64,000 nucleotides of DNA from Chrysomallon squamiferum (lineage: Eukaryota > Mollusca > Gastropoda > Neomphalida > Peltospiridae). The notes under the pieces were generated by a model. It saw nothing but the letters and a program-made list of their open reading frames with translations. It ran no database searches and was not told the DNA's origin. A program made the position numbers and the translations under genes. The stretch lies in the NCBI GenBank assembly GCA_012295275.1, contig CM022672.1, positions 25,865,930-25,929,929 on the forward strand, read 5' to 3'. Positions 1 through 11,756 of the stretch are shown in pieces (position 1 is the first letter of the stretch; every line of letters starts with the position of its first letter).

Positions 1-1160
1 ATCCATCAAAAATAACCAGGTGATGAATGAAGAACAAAGGCAGTGAAAAAATGCAAGGTTTTTAAAATTATTGTTTCAGATGTAAAACTGATTCTATGGA
101 GAAAATGAAATGGTAACACCTCATTTGAAAAATATACAAAATCAATTCAATTCACTCCAAATAAATAAATAAATAAATAAGAAAAACAACTGTTTTAAGA
201 AATTTTACACTTCCCAGCAATATTTAATGTTGCTAAATTAAAAATATTTCTCAAGCTGCATAATCTTTAAATGTAATGCATAATTAAAATTATTTATGAG
301 TTCTATACCTCATTTTAACAATAATGGTATGTTAAGATGCACATATCAGTAAACGAGATAAATCTACGATACAAAATCACAGATGTAGAAGACTAAGTTG
401 AAAACTTCAGACTGATACCTTTGTACAAAATTGTTTTAATCTAGTTTTGTGTCTTGGTCAATGTCAAGGTAACTGATGAGTAAACATTAACAAAACAATA
501 CTGTGATCAACATCCAATCTTTTGAAAACCAGATTATAATATTTTGTGAAATTTGTAAAATTATTATTCCAATGAAAATCTTTTGTGACACTTTTTGATG
601 TAAAAAATTAAAAATGAATGCATTGCAAATAGTGAAACTTGAATAAGGATTTTTGCTTATAATACCTTCTAAACATTGGTCTAAATAAAAACATTTTTAA
701 TACAGTTGTATAATGCTAATTAATAATCAGTCTTAAAGAAGAATATATACATTTTATGGTTATAAGATGTCAGATTTTCATTTCATTTTTTTTTTTTTAA
801 ATAATAAAGAATTAGTTAATTATTTTTGATCACTAGGCCAAAAAAAATTAACTAATTTATTTTATAACAATACACAAGACCGAAAAAAAAAAAAAAAAAA
901 AAAAAGAACCCACACATACTTATGAAAAGACAAATACAAGCTAAAAGTCTTATAAATATTACATTCGTGACCTTAATTCCCTGCACTATGACGGTTTTGT
1001 TCTAGCAAACATGCAGTCTATATATTAACAGGCAACCATGGTTAACACACATTCTGGAATAATGCCAGTGTGATGGTGACTGATGAAAAATCACCAGGAA
1101 CTGGACCTCACTGAAACCGGTTATATGAAACAGCCATGGTCTTGTGCAGTGGGAATAAAA
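1..1160 (-). other. 3' UTR and downstream flank of the PAIP2-like gene
   Basis: This is AT-rich non-coding sequence directly after the stop codon at 1161-1163 of the PAIP2-like gene. A minus-strand AATAAA (plus TTTATT at 856-861) lies about 300 nt beyond the stop and is followed on the minus strand by a T-rich stretch, so it is a reasonable cleavage signal. A longer 3' UTR is possible. A homopolymer A tract sits at about 883-905 and a short AAAT run at about 163-181. I see no ORF or exon on the plus strand. Confidence 0.5.
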
Positions 1161-2463
1161 TCAAGACTTAAGGTAGCGTGGAACAAACTCTGGTGCCTCA
1201 GGGTTCAGCTTGCTGTTTAGGACAACCTAGCAGAGGAAAAAAAAAACATTTATAAATAAATAAACAATCTGCAAATGTATAAATACATACATAATCTTTT
1301 GAGCTTTTTTGGATGCAGTCTTAAAGTTATAAATAAAACTAAATTAATGGTAAATTTAAAAAATAAATAAATAAAAAAATCTTGAAGAAGACCAAACCCC
1401 TCCTACATATGAGTCTGCTCAGCCCATACATAAAAACATACATTGATTATTAGATCTAGAATAGTTGATGAAAAACTGATTTTGCTTTTTTCTAAAAATC
1501 TTTAAATATTTTCATTGAAAAACAAAAATGGTATTCACCAAACTAAATGAATAATATAAACATATTAATATCTACAAACATATAAATTATGATATTATTA
1601 TATAAACTTGAGGTTTTTAATTTTCATATTAATTTTATGCAATCTTAAACTCTTTAGATAATGAGATAAACATTAACATCTGTGTAACATTACAAATAAA
1701 TCATTTTCATAACAAAAGTGTTGCTGCTTTAATTTATAAATGACCGCATTTGCATTTAATTCTATATCAATAAACTGTATTTATATGAAAAATGACACTT
1801 TTTGATTTCTATATGTTAGTTTGCTCACTTCTTCAGATATGTTGCTGCTGATGTCCAGCTGGCGTAGAGAATCCTCCAGACTCCCGTGTACCTCGGGGAT
1901 CTGAGGCAGAAACTGACCGTGCGTGTTCTGGAAGTGGGCAGCCTCCTCCTCAGCAAACATTTCCTCAAAACATGCCTCAATGAAAGCCTCCTCTAACAGT
2001 TCTTCCTCTACCTAAATAATTAAGACAATAAAAAAAAAATATATTTGTTCTTCTTCTCCTTAAATATTAAAATAACATGATTTTTATATTTTTAACGAAC
2101 CAAAAAAAAAAAAAAAAAAACAGTTGCTAATGATGGTGAGTTTTAAAATCATATTCAAAGTTATTCTATAACACAGAACTAAAAAGTACATTAAATTTAA
2201 CAAAACACTTTTTGTTTTATTTTTAAGAAAACATAAATAAATTGTAACTTTTAAGCTACAGTTTTGAACTTCTTAGATTTCTTGATTTTAAACATTTAAA
2301 CTTAGAAATCTATTTTTCAAAGGTTCTAAAGAAAAAGATTTACTTGTCTGTCAAATTCATCTAATTCTTCAGCCATCCACATATACTCGGAGAAATCAAC
2401 TTCAACATTAGGAGTGACATTTTCTCTTGCCTCTTCTTCAATAAGTCCAGGAGGGGTTCTCAT
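1161..2463 (-). CDS. PAIP2: Polyadenylate-binding protein-interacting protein 2 (PAIP2-like), three coding exons
   Basis: PAIP2 represses translation in the cytoplasm by binding poly(A)-binding protein and displacing it from poly(A) and from eIF4G/PAIP1. The coding exons, minus strand, are 2463-2344 (40 codons, MRTPPGLIEE...), 2011-1829 (61 codons, VEEELLEEAF...) and 1226-1161 (21 codons plus TGA). Donors are GTAAAT and GTGAGC. Acceptors end in TAG, the last after a strong T/C tract. All junctions are phase 0. The spliced protein has 122 residues, against 127 for human PAIP2. Residues 21-62 are acidic and match the PAM1 region (FSEYMWM, then FDRQVEEELLEEAFIEACFE). The last exon carries PAM2, SKLNPEAPEFVP at residues 106-117, with the key L108, N109, A112, F115 and P117 that dock into the PABC/MLLE domain. 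The ATG has A at -3. Exon 1 extends to an acceptor at 2484/2485, so the start lies in the second transcribed exon. Confidence 0.95.
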
Positions 2464-2484
2464 GCTGATTATAATTTACGTCCA
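2464..2484 (-). other. PAIP2: 5' UTR part of PAIP2-like exon
   Basis: On the minus strand a strong acceptor (TTTTTTCTTCTTCTAG) ends at 2485, leaving 21 nt of leader before the ATG at 2463. This shows that at least one non-coding exon lies further upstream. Confidence 0.7.
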
Positions 2485-3943
2485 CTAGAAGAAGAAAAAA
2501 GATATATTTATAATTATAATAATGAAATAAAGTTCAAACTAATAAAATAATAATAATAATAAAAAAACATAATTTAAAAAATAATAAAATATAACAGTAA
2601 TACAATATCATATAATGTCATCAGTTGGTTTATTAAAATATTTAAACATTTTATAGCTACTTTGATGTTATTTTAGATGTGACTTATGAGTAAAAAATAA
2701 ATTAAAATTGTTTTTCTCACTTTTAACAATAAAATAATAACTAGCTATATTTAAAACGTTCTAACCAAGGCACTTAATATCTATAAATAATCAAAGTTGT
2801 AATTAATGTCAACGTAGGTATTAAGCTATTTCAAGCTATTTGTAAAGTGATGAAATGTTGAAACACTTGAAACAGCTGTGTTAATGTTACGAGTTTTACT
2901 ATATTTTCGTTTCTCTTTGTTTTATTAATAAAGTTTAGGATACCGTTAACTGAGATGATGATCTAAATAAAACTGCTGTTGTTGCTTTATCGAATGTACA
3001 TTTTTACAACATATCCGAGCTGTTTCCATATTTTGTTACTAAATTTAGTACTGAAGTTTCCCTATTACTAATTATTAATTTCTATTTTTAACAGTGTTCT
3101 TAAATCATAATTCATATGTATTTTAAATCGACACAGTTTGATGTATAATTTAATTGTGCGTTTTCTGCTGATAAAAATAATTTTTAAAATGAGTAAAGTC
3201 GTAACTACATGTCAGGATAACGTGATTTCATTCTTTCTAACTTTAACCCTGTCACTGATTGTGGATGTCCATTCGCCATTTTAAAATGACAAAATACGTG
3301 GAGCTCTAAAGAAAATACGAAAGGGCATTTGACTGAAAATAGTAAATTATTAGCTTTTTAAAAAATAAACGAATTTACTCTCTATGAAATATGAAAATCC
3401 ATTACCTCTCAACGCCACAAACTCATAAACAAATGGTAAAAAGAAATTACAGATGCTCCCAAACTTGTAATCATAAACAAGAACTATAAACTATCTTCTA
3501 AAAATATCTCTTATTTAGAGTAAACGGGAGTCAGTTGAACCACTATTATAGGTGAAACAAATGTTACCGTTGATATCGGTATAACAGAAACTAATTATAA
3601 ATACTGCTAATATATATTATATGCTATTTATAACGTTTTCTATGGTTAAAAATGTGGTTAAAGATGCTAAAATTATGCCAGCCAAAAATAACAACAGTTT
3701 ATATTATTATATTTTAACATTATGCATTTAATTGCAGTTATACCACTTTCAGGATAGGTGTAATTAGAAAACAATCCAAAAATATAACTATTGCCTACTC
3801 TCTGGTGATTATTATTATTATTGTTATTGTTTTTTTTTTTTTTTTTTAAATCTATAAATACAGTAGTCTAGAAGAGAATTCTTAAAATATAAAAGTTAAA
3901 ACAAATAGTTTTATAACAATAATAATTTATTTGTTTTAGAAGC

Positions 3944-3995
<52 letters not shown>

Positions 3996-4352
3996 CAGTC
4001 GACGTTACATATATTCAAAAAAGCACTTCTAAAAATATCGATCGGATTGTAGATACTAGTACGTCTATTCCAGACTTTTTACTCCGAATTATTGTTTAGT
4101 TCCTTCGTTTTATTAAATAAACAATATCAGGCAGTACCATTTAAGTACGAATTTCTCAAATATTCGTAAATCAGTCTGGACTCTAGAATATCTTCTTAGC
4201 CAAAGATATGGTGTTGATGAAAATGTTAACAAGATGCGTATGAATCCACAAATGTTTCACTAGTCACGTGATTTGTGTTTGTAAATATGTTCACGTGTCA
4301 GTTTTATGATAAATAGTACGATTATGTCCTTGTAGCTGGGGTATATTATTGG
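2485..4352. other. Intergenic and upstream AT-rich DNA with an (AAT)n run
   Basis: Upstream flank of the PAIP2-like gene. It contains an (AAT)n microsatellite at about 3945-3994, a T tract at about 3829-3847, and no ORF with coding character. The only gene-related signal I see is the possible first exon near 3406. Confidence 0.5.
3406..3450 (-). other. Candidate first, non-coding exon of the PAIP2-like gene
   Basis: A minus-strand donor (GAGAG|GTAATG) ends an exon at 3406, inside the region with the most CpG dinucleotides near this gene. The 5' boundary given is only a guess, because no TATA box or clear initiator is visible. Splicing to 2484 would make an intron of about 0.9 kb. A GCCATTTT (YY1-like) motif at about 3275 lies downstream of the donor and argues against placing the promoter exactly here. 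Low confidence. Confidence 0.2.
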
Positions 4353-4719
4353 CAGTGGTGGATTAACTCTATAAGCAAAATAAACACGTGCTTAGGGCAT
4401 CTCAGAAATTTTTCATAGCCAAATTTAGCATTTAAATTATTAAATTAATTAAATTTATAGCCATTTTCAAAATTTAATGAAAATGAATAAGTTGTGTTTA
4501 TAAAGCGTTCTCTCCTGTGTGATCATGTTTATCCTGCAAAATAAAGTTCACTGTGCTCGCAGATTGGAAATCATACAAGTTTTGAACAAGTCTAGTACGC
4601 GTTTGAAACAAATTTTATTTTATGGTTTATTACTGTTTATATTTTGAATTACAAATGTGTAGATGCACCAAATGTTTTTAGTGTCTACAGCAGCCTCTAA
4701 GGGTTTTATTCCGGCCCTG
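4353..4719. mobile_element. hAT-like non-autonomous DNA transposon (MITE) relic
   Basis: The left end reads CAGTGGTGGATTAACTC and the right end, reversed, reads CAGGGCCGGAATAAAACCC: imperfect terminal inverted repeats with the CAGGGCCGGATTAA-type ends common in hAT MITEs. The flanking octamers are ATTATTGG (4345-4352) and ATTATGTG (4720-4727), 6 of 8 identical, fitting a decayed 8-bp target duplication. The element is 367 bp and AT-rich, with no transposase ORF. The hAT assignment is by terminal motif and duplication length only. Confidence 0.55.
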
Positions 4720-4798
4720 ATTATGTGTGTACATAGATTTATTAAACTTGAAAATATTTTCTTACATAACAATGAATAAAAATGTAATAAAGAAATTT

Positions 4799-4800
<2 letters not shown>

Positions 4801-4844
<44 letters not shown>
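4801..4844. repeat. (AC)n microsatellite
   Basis: About 22 uninterrupted AC units. The 66-residue plus-strand ORF across it is only a translated repeat. Confidence 0.95.
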
Positions 4845-4847
<3 letters not shown>

Positions 4848-4849
4848 GG

Positions 4850-7800
4850 CCTGTGTTTAATAGGCTTATTGTGTTTTTGCCAAGTGTGAGGTGTAAACTG
4901 GCTTTCTTTCACAGTTTAATTTATTAGGTGACTGGATTAGACAAACGTACCTTTCAAGATGAAATGTTTTCCATTATAAAGAAAAACAAAATTAAACAAT
5001 AAATGGGCAGAAAAATGTAGCCAAAATCTATTTTTATTTTATAGTGCCCATAGGTTATTATACACTTGTATGGTTAATTTTTATTTTCCATTTTTTTCTG
5101 GGATATGATACATTGCATTTATATAAACTAGTATATAATTTTTTTTTATATAATTGTTTTAGGTCCTTGCATATAATCTTGTTAAAATATTTTAAAGTTT
5201 TTTATGTTCTTTTAAATTATATTAGATTAATTGAAAAGGCTAAAAAATATTAAATATAAGTGCATTTTGCTTTATAAAAATTTTTTCTTTAAACAGTATA
5301 TCTGAAGTTTTAAATAAAAAAGAGAAAATTTTAATTTATTATATCATATTAATTTAATTTTTTTTAACAACATTATCATAAACATCATCATTATTACTTC
5401 TTCTGAAACACTATTACAACTATTATTATTATTTTTATTAATTATTATTATTATTATTATTCCAAAAATCATAGTAACTTGATTTGGTTATATTTTATTC
5501 ATTTATTTAATTTTTTTTTTTTTTTTATTTTTTATTAATTCTTTCTTTATCAGTAAGAACATAAATTATAATCATTTGTGTATATGAATTATATATGTAT
5601 ATAATACGCATGTATCTTAATTAAGAGTTATTCCCCTTAGTCCACTATTTCTACTTAATATTCTGTTGGATATTTGTAATACAGTATGCATATATAATTC
5701 ATTTATTTTTACAGCTGCTATGCTGGAAGGTGTGAGTTAGACAAGGGATCATTAAATATTTTTTCTGTGCCATATTCTCTGTGTCAGAATTATTGATAAT
5801 GGGTTTAGATGTACAAAAAGCTAATTTTTGAGTGCATACAAATCTGAAAATACAAAAATAATCTTGAAGTGTACATAATTATCTATATAACAATACCATT
5901 GATTTATATTCTGTTTTTTTTTTTTTTTTTTTTTTTTTATCTTGGAGATGAGGCATGATTAACAATGAAAGGTTTTAATAATACAACAAACCCAAAACCA
6001 AATTTGCATTGTTTGTAAGCAGTTTAATTTTCAATTTGTGCTGTTTATATCATATAACTAGATAACTGCAGTAATGTTTATTTATTTAAAAAATACAGAA
6101 ATTAGACACCATGCTTACACATTTCTTTGTGTTATGGCTAAAAATGAAATTATTTTATTTTAAATTTGAGAATGTATGAAGGTAAATGTACTAATTATGT
6201 GTGATATACACACACTCACAGCATCTGTACAGATATATATTTGTATGTGTAATTAATGTGAATGCAAGTACATGAATATAATGTGACTGTGATTCTGTAA
6301 ATCTATGTGTAGTTGTGCATATCAGTATATAAGAGAGATATATATAATCTATGTACATATCAGATACATACACAAAAATTCAAGAAGAGAGCAGTTATCT
6401 TAAAATCTGGATACATTGTTTTAGGTGATGCAAATCTAAAAATTTTTATGTAAAACAATGCACTTTATAACAGGATGCGTTTGTTTATTCTTCATCTTTT
6501 TTGTTATGAAACATGAAACAGGATAAAATTCTTTATTTTGTTTCTCTTACATTTTAACTTTGAGAATACTGCAGATAATTTAATGATCTCTTTTGTAATT
6601 TTGTTTTTCCTTTTTCACAAATTAATGCATATTAAAACAAATTTGAATTTATTTTTATATTAATGGCCACATTATTGACTATATTTAGTGATTTTTAGCT
6701 AAAATTAATCTTTAATGTGTACCCTTCCCATTGATAGGGGAAGAGGAAAATAAGTTGAAGGTTTCACAGTGGAGAAATGATCAAGACAGCCATTATTTTA
6801 CAACAACAGAATTATTGTCAGTTTCTAATAAAAGAATGAAAAACAACAAGACAAGATTTCACAGTATTTATTTATGTATCAAACTGTACACGTTGACTAG
6901 GAGTCTGAACAAAATGCAACAAAATCATGAAATGCAAATTAGCTGGACACATGGACAGCTCATGATTAAAGTAAATGAAGTAAATTATTGCTTATTATCT
7001 TCAAGGAAAAGTGAACAAATTTCACATCCTAAAGCTTACCATTATCAAACATTGTCATCTTTTTAACTAACTATATTACTTATAATAGACATCATTTTAA
7101 AACTGATAATATAATTTTAAATGTTGTCATTTAAAAAAAAAAAAACGTGCTTTATCACACACCCACATGCACATTCAGTCATACACAAGCATGTTAATTT
7201 AGATCAACTGATTTATCTCAAATGTAAAAGATTTCTTAAAAATTACTTTAAAAAAAAAAAAAAAAAAATCTAACAAGCAAGATATTTTCAGCCAAATACT
7301 ACATTAATTACAAGGAAAAGAAGAAAAGAAAAAAAAAATGGCACAAAGAACTTTGATATTTCTGGTAGACTGGGACACAATATTCCAGAAAGTCAAAGAA
7401 TACTTTATTATTATCAAAGCCTAATACCATTTGCTTGAAGAAATCTTTGTTAATCAACAAAGACACAGAAATTATAATTCTCCATCATATTTTCAAAATT
7501 GATAACAAATGAAAGCTCACATTTATGAGTGTAAAAAAAAAAAAAAAAAAAAAACTTCATGAAAGTAATCCTAAAACTTATTATTTTTAAAAATTAAATG
7601 ATGATAATAATATATGTAAAATGAAAATTGACTCCAAAAAAAGGTGCATATAAAATATATGTTTTAAAAAAAAATCAGAAATGCTATAAAGGCACCTTGT
7701 AGAACTATACATACTGCATAAAGGGTATTTATTTAATAGCCTTATACAAAATGCCATTGTTTTTGTTCTTTGCATTTTAAATGTTGCCTCTAGTAAGACC

Positions 7801-7980
7801 AGTACATCTGGTGCCTCTGTGAATGGAGCCAGCTATGGACTATTAGTGCACCAATAAATAACAAGTTTTTCACACACTGGTCAAGCACATTATTGCTGGA
7901 TTAAGGCACAGAAATGTTCCTAAACTGATTTTTACTAAATCTGTGTGTGCTGTCTCAAACTATTCCACAATATCTAAACA
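4850..7980. other. Intergenic AT-rich DNA, no gene recognised
   Basis: Long T and A tracts (about 5512-5526, 5917-5939, 7133-7145, 7250-7268, 7532-7553) and scattered ATT runs. One non-repetitive 112-codon open frame (6731-7066, plus) has no recognisable domain and no ATG at its 5' end. It is described under findings. Confidence 0.4.
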
Positions 7981-7984
7981 TATT

Positions 7985-8115
7985 TCTGATTGGCTGTTTT
8001 TTTCAACAAGTAATAATCTTATTGGTTAACAATTTGTAAACAATTTCCATTTAGAATGAAATTTCTTATTGGTTGTTCTGTAAATAATTATCCAGCAGAA
8101 CCTGTCATTGGCTTC
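7985..8115. promoter_or_regulatory. Cluster of CCAAT boxes (ATTGG on plus)
   Basis: Four ATTGG pentamers fall within about 130 bp (near 7988, 8021, 8071 and 8108), several as GATTGGCTG or TATTGGTT, the core bound by NF-Y. The cluster is 1.3 kb past the LZTS-like stop codon. It could be a promoter or enhancer, or a chance or repeat-derived cluster. No TATA box is obvious beside it. Confidence 0.25.
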
Positions 8116-8779
8116 TTGTATTTGACAAATCAGTTAAACTTCTCCTTTGGCACAATTTTGTTTGTGACACAATTAAAGCACCTTTTCCATATAGGTAATT
8201 TTTCTAGGTATCTGTGCACATAATTTGCATTATGAAAATTTTTTTTTTTGTTTCTCTGATTTAATAATTTTATAAAAAAAAATTAAATTTTCTTTAGTGT
8301 TTTCACCAATCTTAAGGTTTATTATGTTTATATATTTATTTTCTTACTAAATATTTTGTGTAATTTTTTTTTATACTGATTATATTTAACAAAATGTCAT
8401 TAATGAATATTAATTTATTATATATTAAATCATTTCTAAAATGTAAAAGTATAAAAATGCATGCAAAATAACCCCCCCAAAAAAATCCCAATAATAATAA
8501 TTTTTTTAAATTATTTTTCTCTTAATTTTAAATTTTATTACTATTTTTTTTTTGATATTATCAGGAATATGTATTTTTCCGTCGTCAGATTATTAACCTT
8601 ATACTTTAGACAGAAAAAAAACAAGTAGTGATTATGTACACCAGACCTTTATGGCAAGGTAGAAGACACTTTCCATGTTATAAGACAATTATATCTGTAA
8701 CAAGATGATCACAAACACAAATGAAGCAGATTGGATATTTCATGTTTGATCAGACTCGAACATGCTTGTGAAATCTTCA

Positions 8780-9235
8780 AATAGGAAAGACTTATAATGA
8801 CGACTTTTTCTTTGTCAAGATCTGTTAATAACATGACTTTTTTTCTTTTGTCAAGATCTGTTAATAATAACCATCTGACTCAAAATGTCAGATGCTCAGT
8901 TCCACCATCTTGTTCAAAAGGTAAGGACTTTTGTTTTTAATCTGTTTTCTTAGATTTAGGAAATTCAGTTGAAGTCTCACACCTGCTTGCTTGAAAATGA
9001 AGGACTTACAATGATGTTCTGTTTTGATCTTTATCAACATTTGCCTTTTAATGTGTGAAGGTTACCAGATTTAGAAAAATTTAGACAAGGACTTGCTATG
9101 TTGTTTTTGTTAATTGCACTGAAATTCAGGAACTGAAACTGATTTCTGTCAAAGCTAAGTACTTACAATACTGACTGTATTGTTGTTTTTAGTCAAAAAT
9201 CTGCAATAATAACTGAAGTAAGACCTCAGTTTGAT
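8780..9235. repeat. Diverged tandem repeat downstream of the LZTS-like gene
   Basis: Repeated blocks of the type GACTTACAATGATG...TTTTTGTCAA...TCTG.TAATAA recur at about 8788, 8820, 9003, 9090 and 9170. The block TTTGTCAAGATCTGTTAATA is duplicated at about 8812 and 8850. The copies are well diverged, so this is an old array. Confidence 0.5.
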
Positions 9236-9345
9236 TATGAAATTATTTCTTGAACAAAAAGATTTGCTTGCTTTTTTTAAATCTATTATACCAAATCAAG
9301 TAAGATCTTAGTTTCTGTCTGAATGGCTGTTTAGAGCATAAAAGA

Positions 9346-9351
9346 TTTATT
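9346..9351 (-). terminator. Candidate poly(A) signal of the LZTS-like gene
   Basis: Plus TTTATT gives AATAAA on the minus strand about 100 nt after the stop codon. Other weaker T/A-rich candidates follow, so the true 3' end is uncertain. Confidence 0.4.
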
Positions 9352-9449
9352 TTGTTGCTGTTTTTAAAGTGTTTAGTTAATACCTCTGTGTATTGAGACT
9401 CTGAAAGAATCAAACACTGTAATGTGAACAAGTCAGGGAAAGTAAAACA

Positions 9450-10745
9450 TCAGCAGACTGACTCCTCTCCACTCATTGCCATTAGTTTGAGATCTCGACT
9501 TTCCAGTTCCAGTGTCAGCTGTTCAACCTCAGCCTCCAACATTTTGTTTTTGCGAAACATCTGAACGTAGTTGAGCTGCAGCTGCTTCTGGTAGCGAATT
9601 ACTTTGTTCTTCTCGTCCAGCCACTGCTCTCTGTCCTTTTCAAAAGCCAGCTGCATCTCCTGCACCCGTTTGTTCAGGAGAGATATTTCCTCCTGAAGGG
9701 AGGCTATTGTCCTGTCCTTCCCTGACACCAGAGTCTGTTTTTGTAACTGAGGATTAACCAGTTCCTCATCACTGACAAAGTCACACTGCACTGAGATGTC
9801 TCTGAACTCTGGTTCCTCTGCAGACAGTCTACCCAATTCGTTTTTAAGACTTTTCAACTCTTCCGTTTTAGACAGAATCTCTTTGAATTTTGATGAAATT
9901 TCTTTGTTTTTCTTTTCCATTTCATCATCATTGTTGTGCAGCTGAGTTCGGAGAGTGAGCACCTCTCTGTTTTTCAGACACACCTCCTCGTTGAGGTCTC
10001 TCACCTGCTGTCGTAGCTGCGTCATCTCATCAAGCTGTGGAGGAGGTGGTTTGCCGCTGTGAAAACTTGCCAGCTTCAAGCGTAAATCTTTAATCTCTTC
10101 CTCAAACGACTGGCACTGTTTCTGTGCAATGTCTTTTTCACACAGTACCTTGTCATATTCCTCTTTCAGTGTTTTCTTCTCCTGCTGCAGCTTGTAAACC
10201 TGCAGCGACAGAACCTGCTCAGTCTTGTACGACTTCCGCTGCTGAATTTTGAACTTTTTCTCATAGTCCTCTCTTATATCCTGAACGTCTCTCAGCCACG
10301 TTGACTTCTTCTCCTCGTACACTTGGAAAATGGCTCGTTCATTTCTGTCCATCACATCTCTGAGAGTGTTGATCTCGGCATCCTTCTCTCTGAGCAGCAC
10401 CTCCAGCTCCCCTACCCCGCTGTCACTAGGCGACGGGGTCTGCACGGGAAACACCTCCATGGTGGTAGAGACACGACTCATATTTAGTGAAGGTAACGAC
10501 TCCGGCCTATCCAAAGCCCTCGAAAAATCACTGGAGAAACTTGCTGATTTGTCACTGCCATCCTGATGTGAACTGCTGTGAGATGAATTCATTCCATTTC
10601 CAGCCGTCTGACTGTAGTCATGTGACCCATACCCATCGTCCTGGTTGGACATTCGCCGGTGGGCACCTCGAGGTGGGCTAATTGACTTGGCCGCACCATT
10701 CACAGGCTTGAAGGCAATCGGTTTAATGATGTTCCTACCAGCATT
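9450..10745 (-). CDS. LZTS: LZTS/N4BP3-family (Fez1 domain) protein, C-terminal exon
   Basis: This last coding exon gives residues 226-656 of a predicted 656-residue protein and ends in TGA at 9452-9450. Mammalian LZTS proteins are about 600-670 residues. The acceptor is TTTTCTTATTTTCTAG ending at 10746. The exon opens in phase 0 with NAGRNIIKPIAFKPVNG, the KP(I/V)AFKPV motif of this family. A Ser-rich linker follows, then PSPSDSGVGELEVLLREKDA at about 329-348, which starts a long coiled coil. The coiled coil runs through NERAIFQVYEEKKSTW to a second coil ending NKVIRYQKQLQLNYVQMFRK. Together these form the Fez1 domain typical of LZTS1-3 and N4BP3, cytoskeletal and postsynaptic scaffold proteins. 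The C-terminus ...GEESVC resembles a class I PDZ ligand (inference). An apparent start at 10703 is GTG inside the exon, not the true start. Which paralogue is orthologous cannot be decided here. Confidence 0.93.
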   Translation of the reverse strand, partial: NAGRNIIKPIAFKPVNGAAKSISPPRGAHRRMSNQDDGYGSHDYSQTAGNGMNSSHSSSHQDGSDKSASFSSDFSRALDRPESLPSLNMSRVSTTMEVFPVQTPSPSDSGVGELEVLLREKDAEINTLRDVMDRNERAIFQVYEEKKSTWLRDVQDIREDYEKKFKIQQRKSYKTEQVLSLQVYKLQQEKKTLKEEYDKVLCEKDIAQKQCQSFEEEIKDLRLKLASFHSGKPPPPQLDEMTQLRQQVRDLNEEVCLKNREVLTLRTQLHNNDDEMEKKNKEISSKFKEILSKTEELKSLKNELGRLSAEEPEFRDISVQCDFVSDEELVNPQLQKQTLVSGKDRTIASLQEEISLLNKRVQEMQLAFEKDREQWLDEKNKVIRYQKQLQLNYVQMFRKNKMLEAEVEQLTLELESRDLKLMAMSGEESVC

Positions 10746-11756
10746 CTAGAAAATAAGAAAACACAAGAAAATTAACTACTTTTATAATTATCAAATAATC
10801 TAAATATGATGTGTGTAATTATTATAAAAATATTGTTTTGTATCTGCAGCATTATATGAAAATTTAGTGAATATCAGAAATATAAAAGTATTTACTCTAT
10901 ATTTTCTAATATATATATAACACACACATAAAACACACATTAACTTGTTACCTGTAACATGATTAGAAACTCATCCATTACAGGTTTTCAAGAATTAATG
11001 ACTAAATCAATTTTGAAGTTTTCTGATAAACTAAAATGCTGACAGTCTGACACAGATTCCAGCATGTAATTCTAACAATTATTAATGTTTGCTAACATAC
11101 AACTTGTCTTACAACTAACATACATATTTTATGTACACTGTATCTCAAAGATAATCATACAAACAGGTGTCCATCATCACAAATATCACATTACACAGTT
11201 TAACAAAAATATCTATATACCACAACATTGTTTAAAAACTCTACAGACTGGTACAGTGTTCAAATATTAACATATCTATTCAAGAGTATACATTTCAAAA
11301 GATATTCCAGTGAAGCATAAACATAATTTGGTTATTAGCCTTTTTGTTTTGCTGTTTGATTTCATGCCATTAAAATTTGAATAATTATGTTAATAAGTCA
11401 GATAAAAAAATACATTTCACAAAGTGAAACAATATATCATACCTTTGCCGTAGTAACAAACACAATGTAAATATCAAACACATGTAGACATGTATGTACA
11501 GAATTAACATGATATATGAAACAGTAATAGTATCCAGACACACAGGAGACAGTTCAAGTAGCCCCACCCCCATAAATGAGGTCTCATTGAGGTCATATAA
11601 AAACACTTCAGTGTGACATACAGAATGTATTGTGTGTGTACACAAAAATGCTTGTATTTGGTATGTCCATGCTAAATTAATATTAATAATACTTTGAATA
11701 TATTTTTGAGTTGTGTTTATGAAAACGTGTAGGCTTGTGTTTGTGTGATTTGAAAC

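Noticed and set aside
10330-10681. Two plus-strand frames inside the coiled-coil exon
   Set aside because: They are antisense shadows of the real coding exon.
10701-10703. Apparent start of the C-terminal LZTS-like frame
   Set aside because: The codon is GTG, the frame continues upstream through a conserved motif to a splice acceptor at 10746, and the family needs an N-terminal half. It is an internal exon position, not a start.
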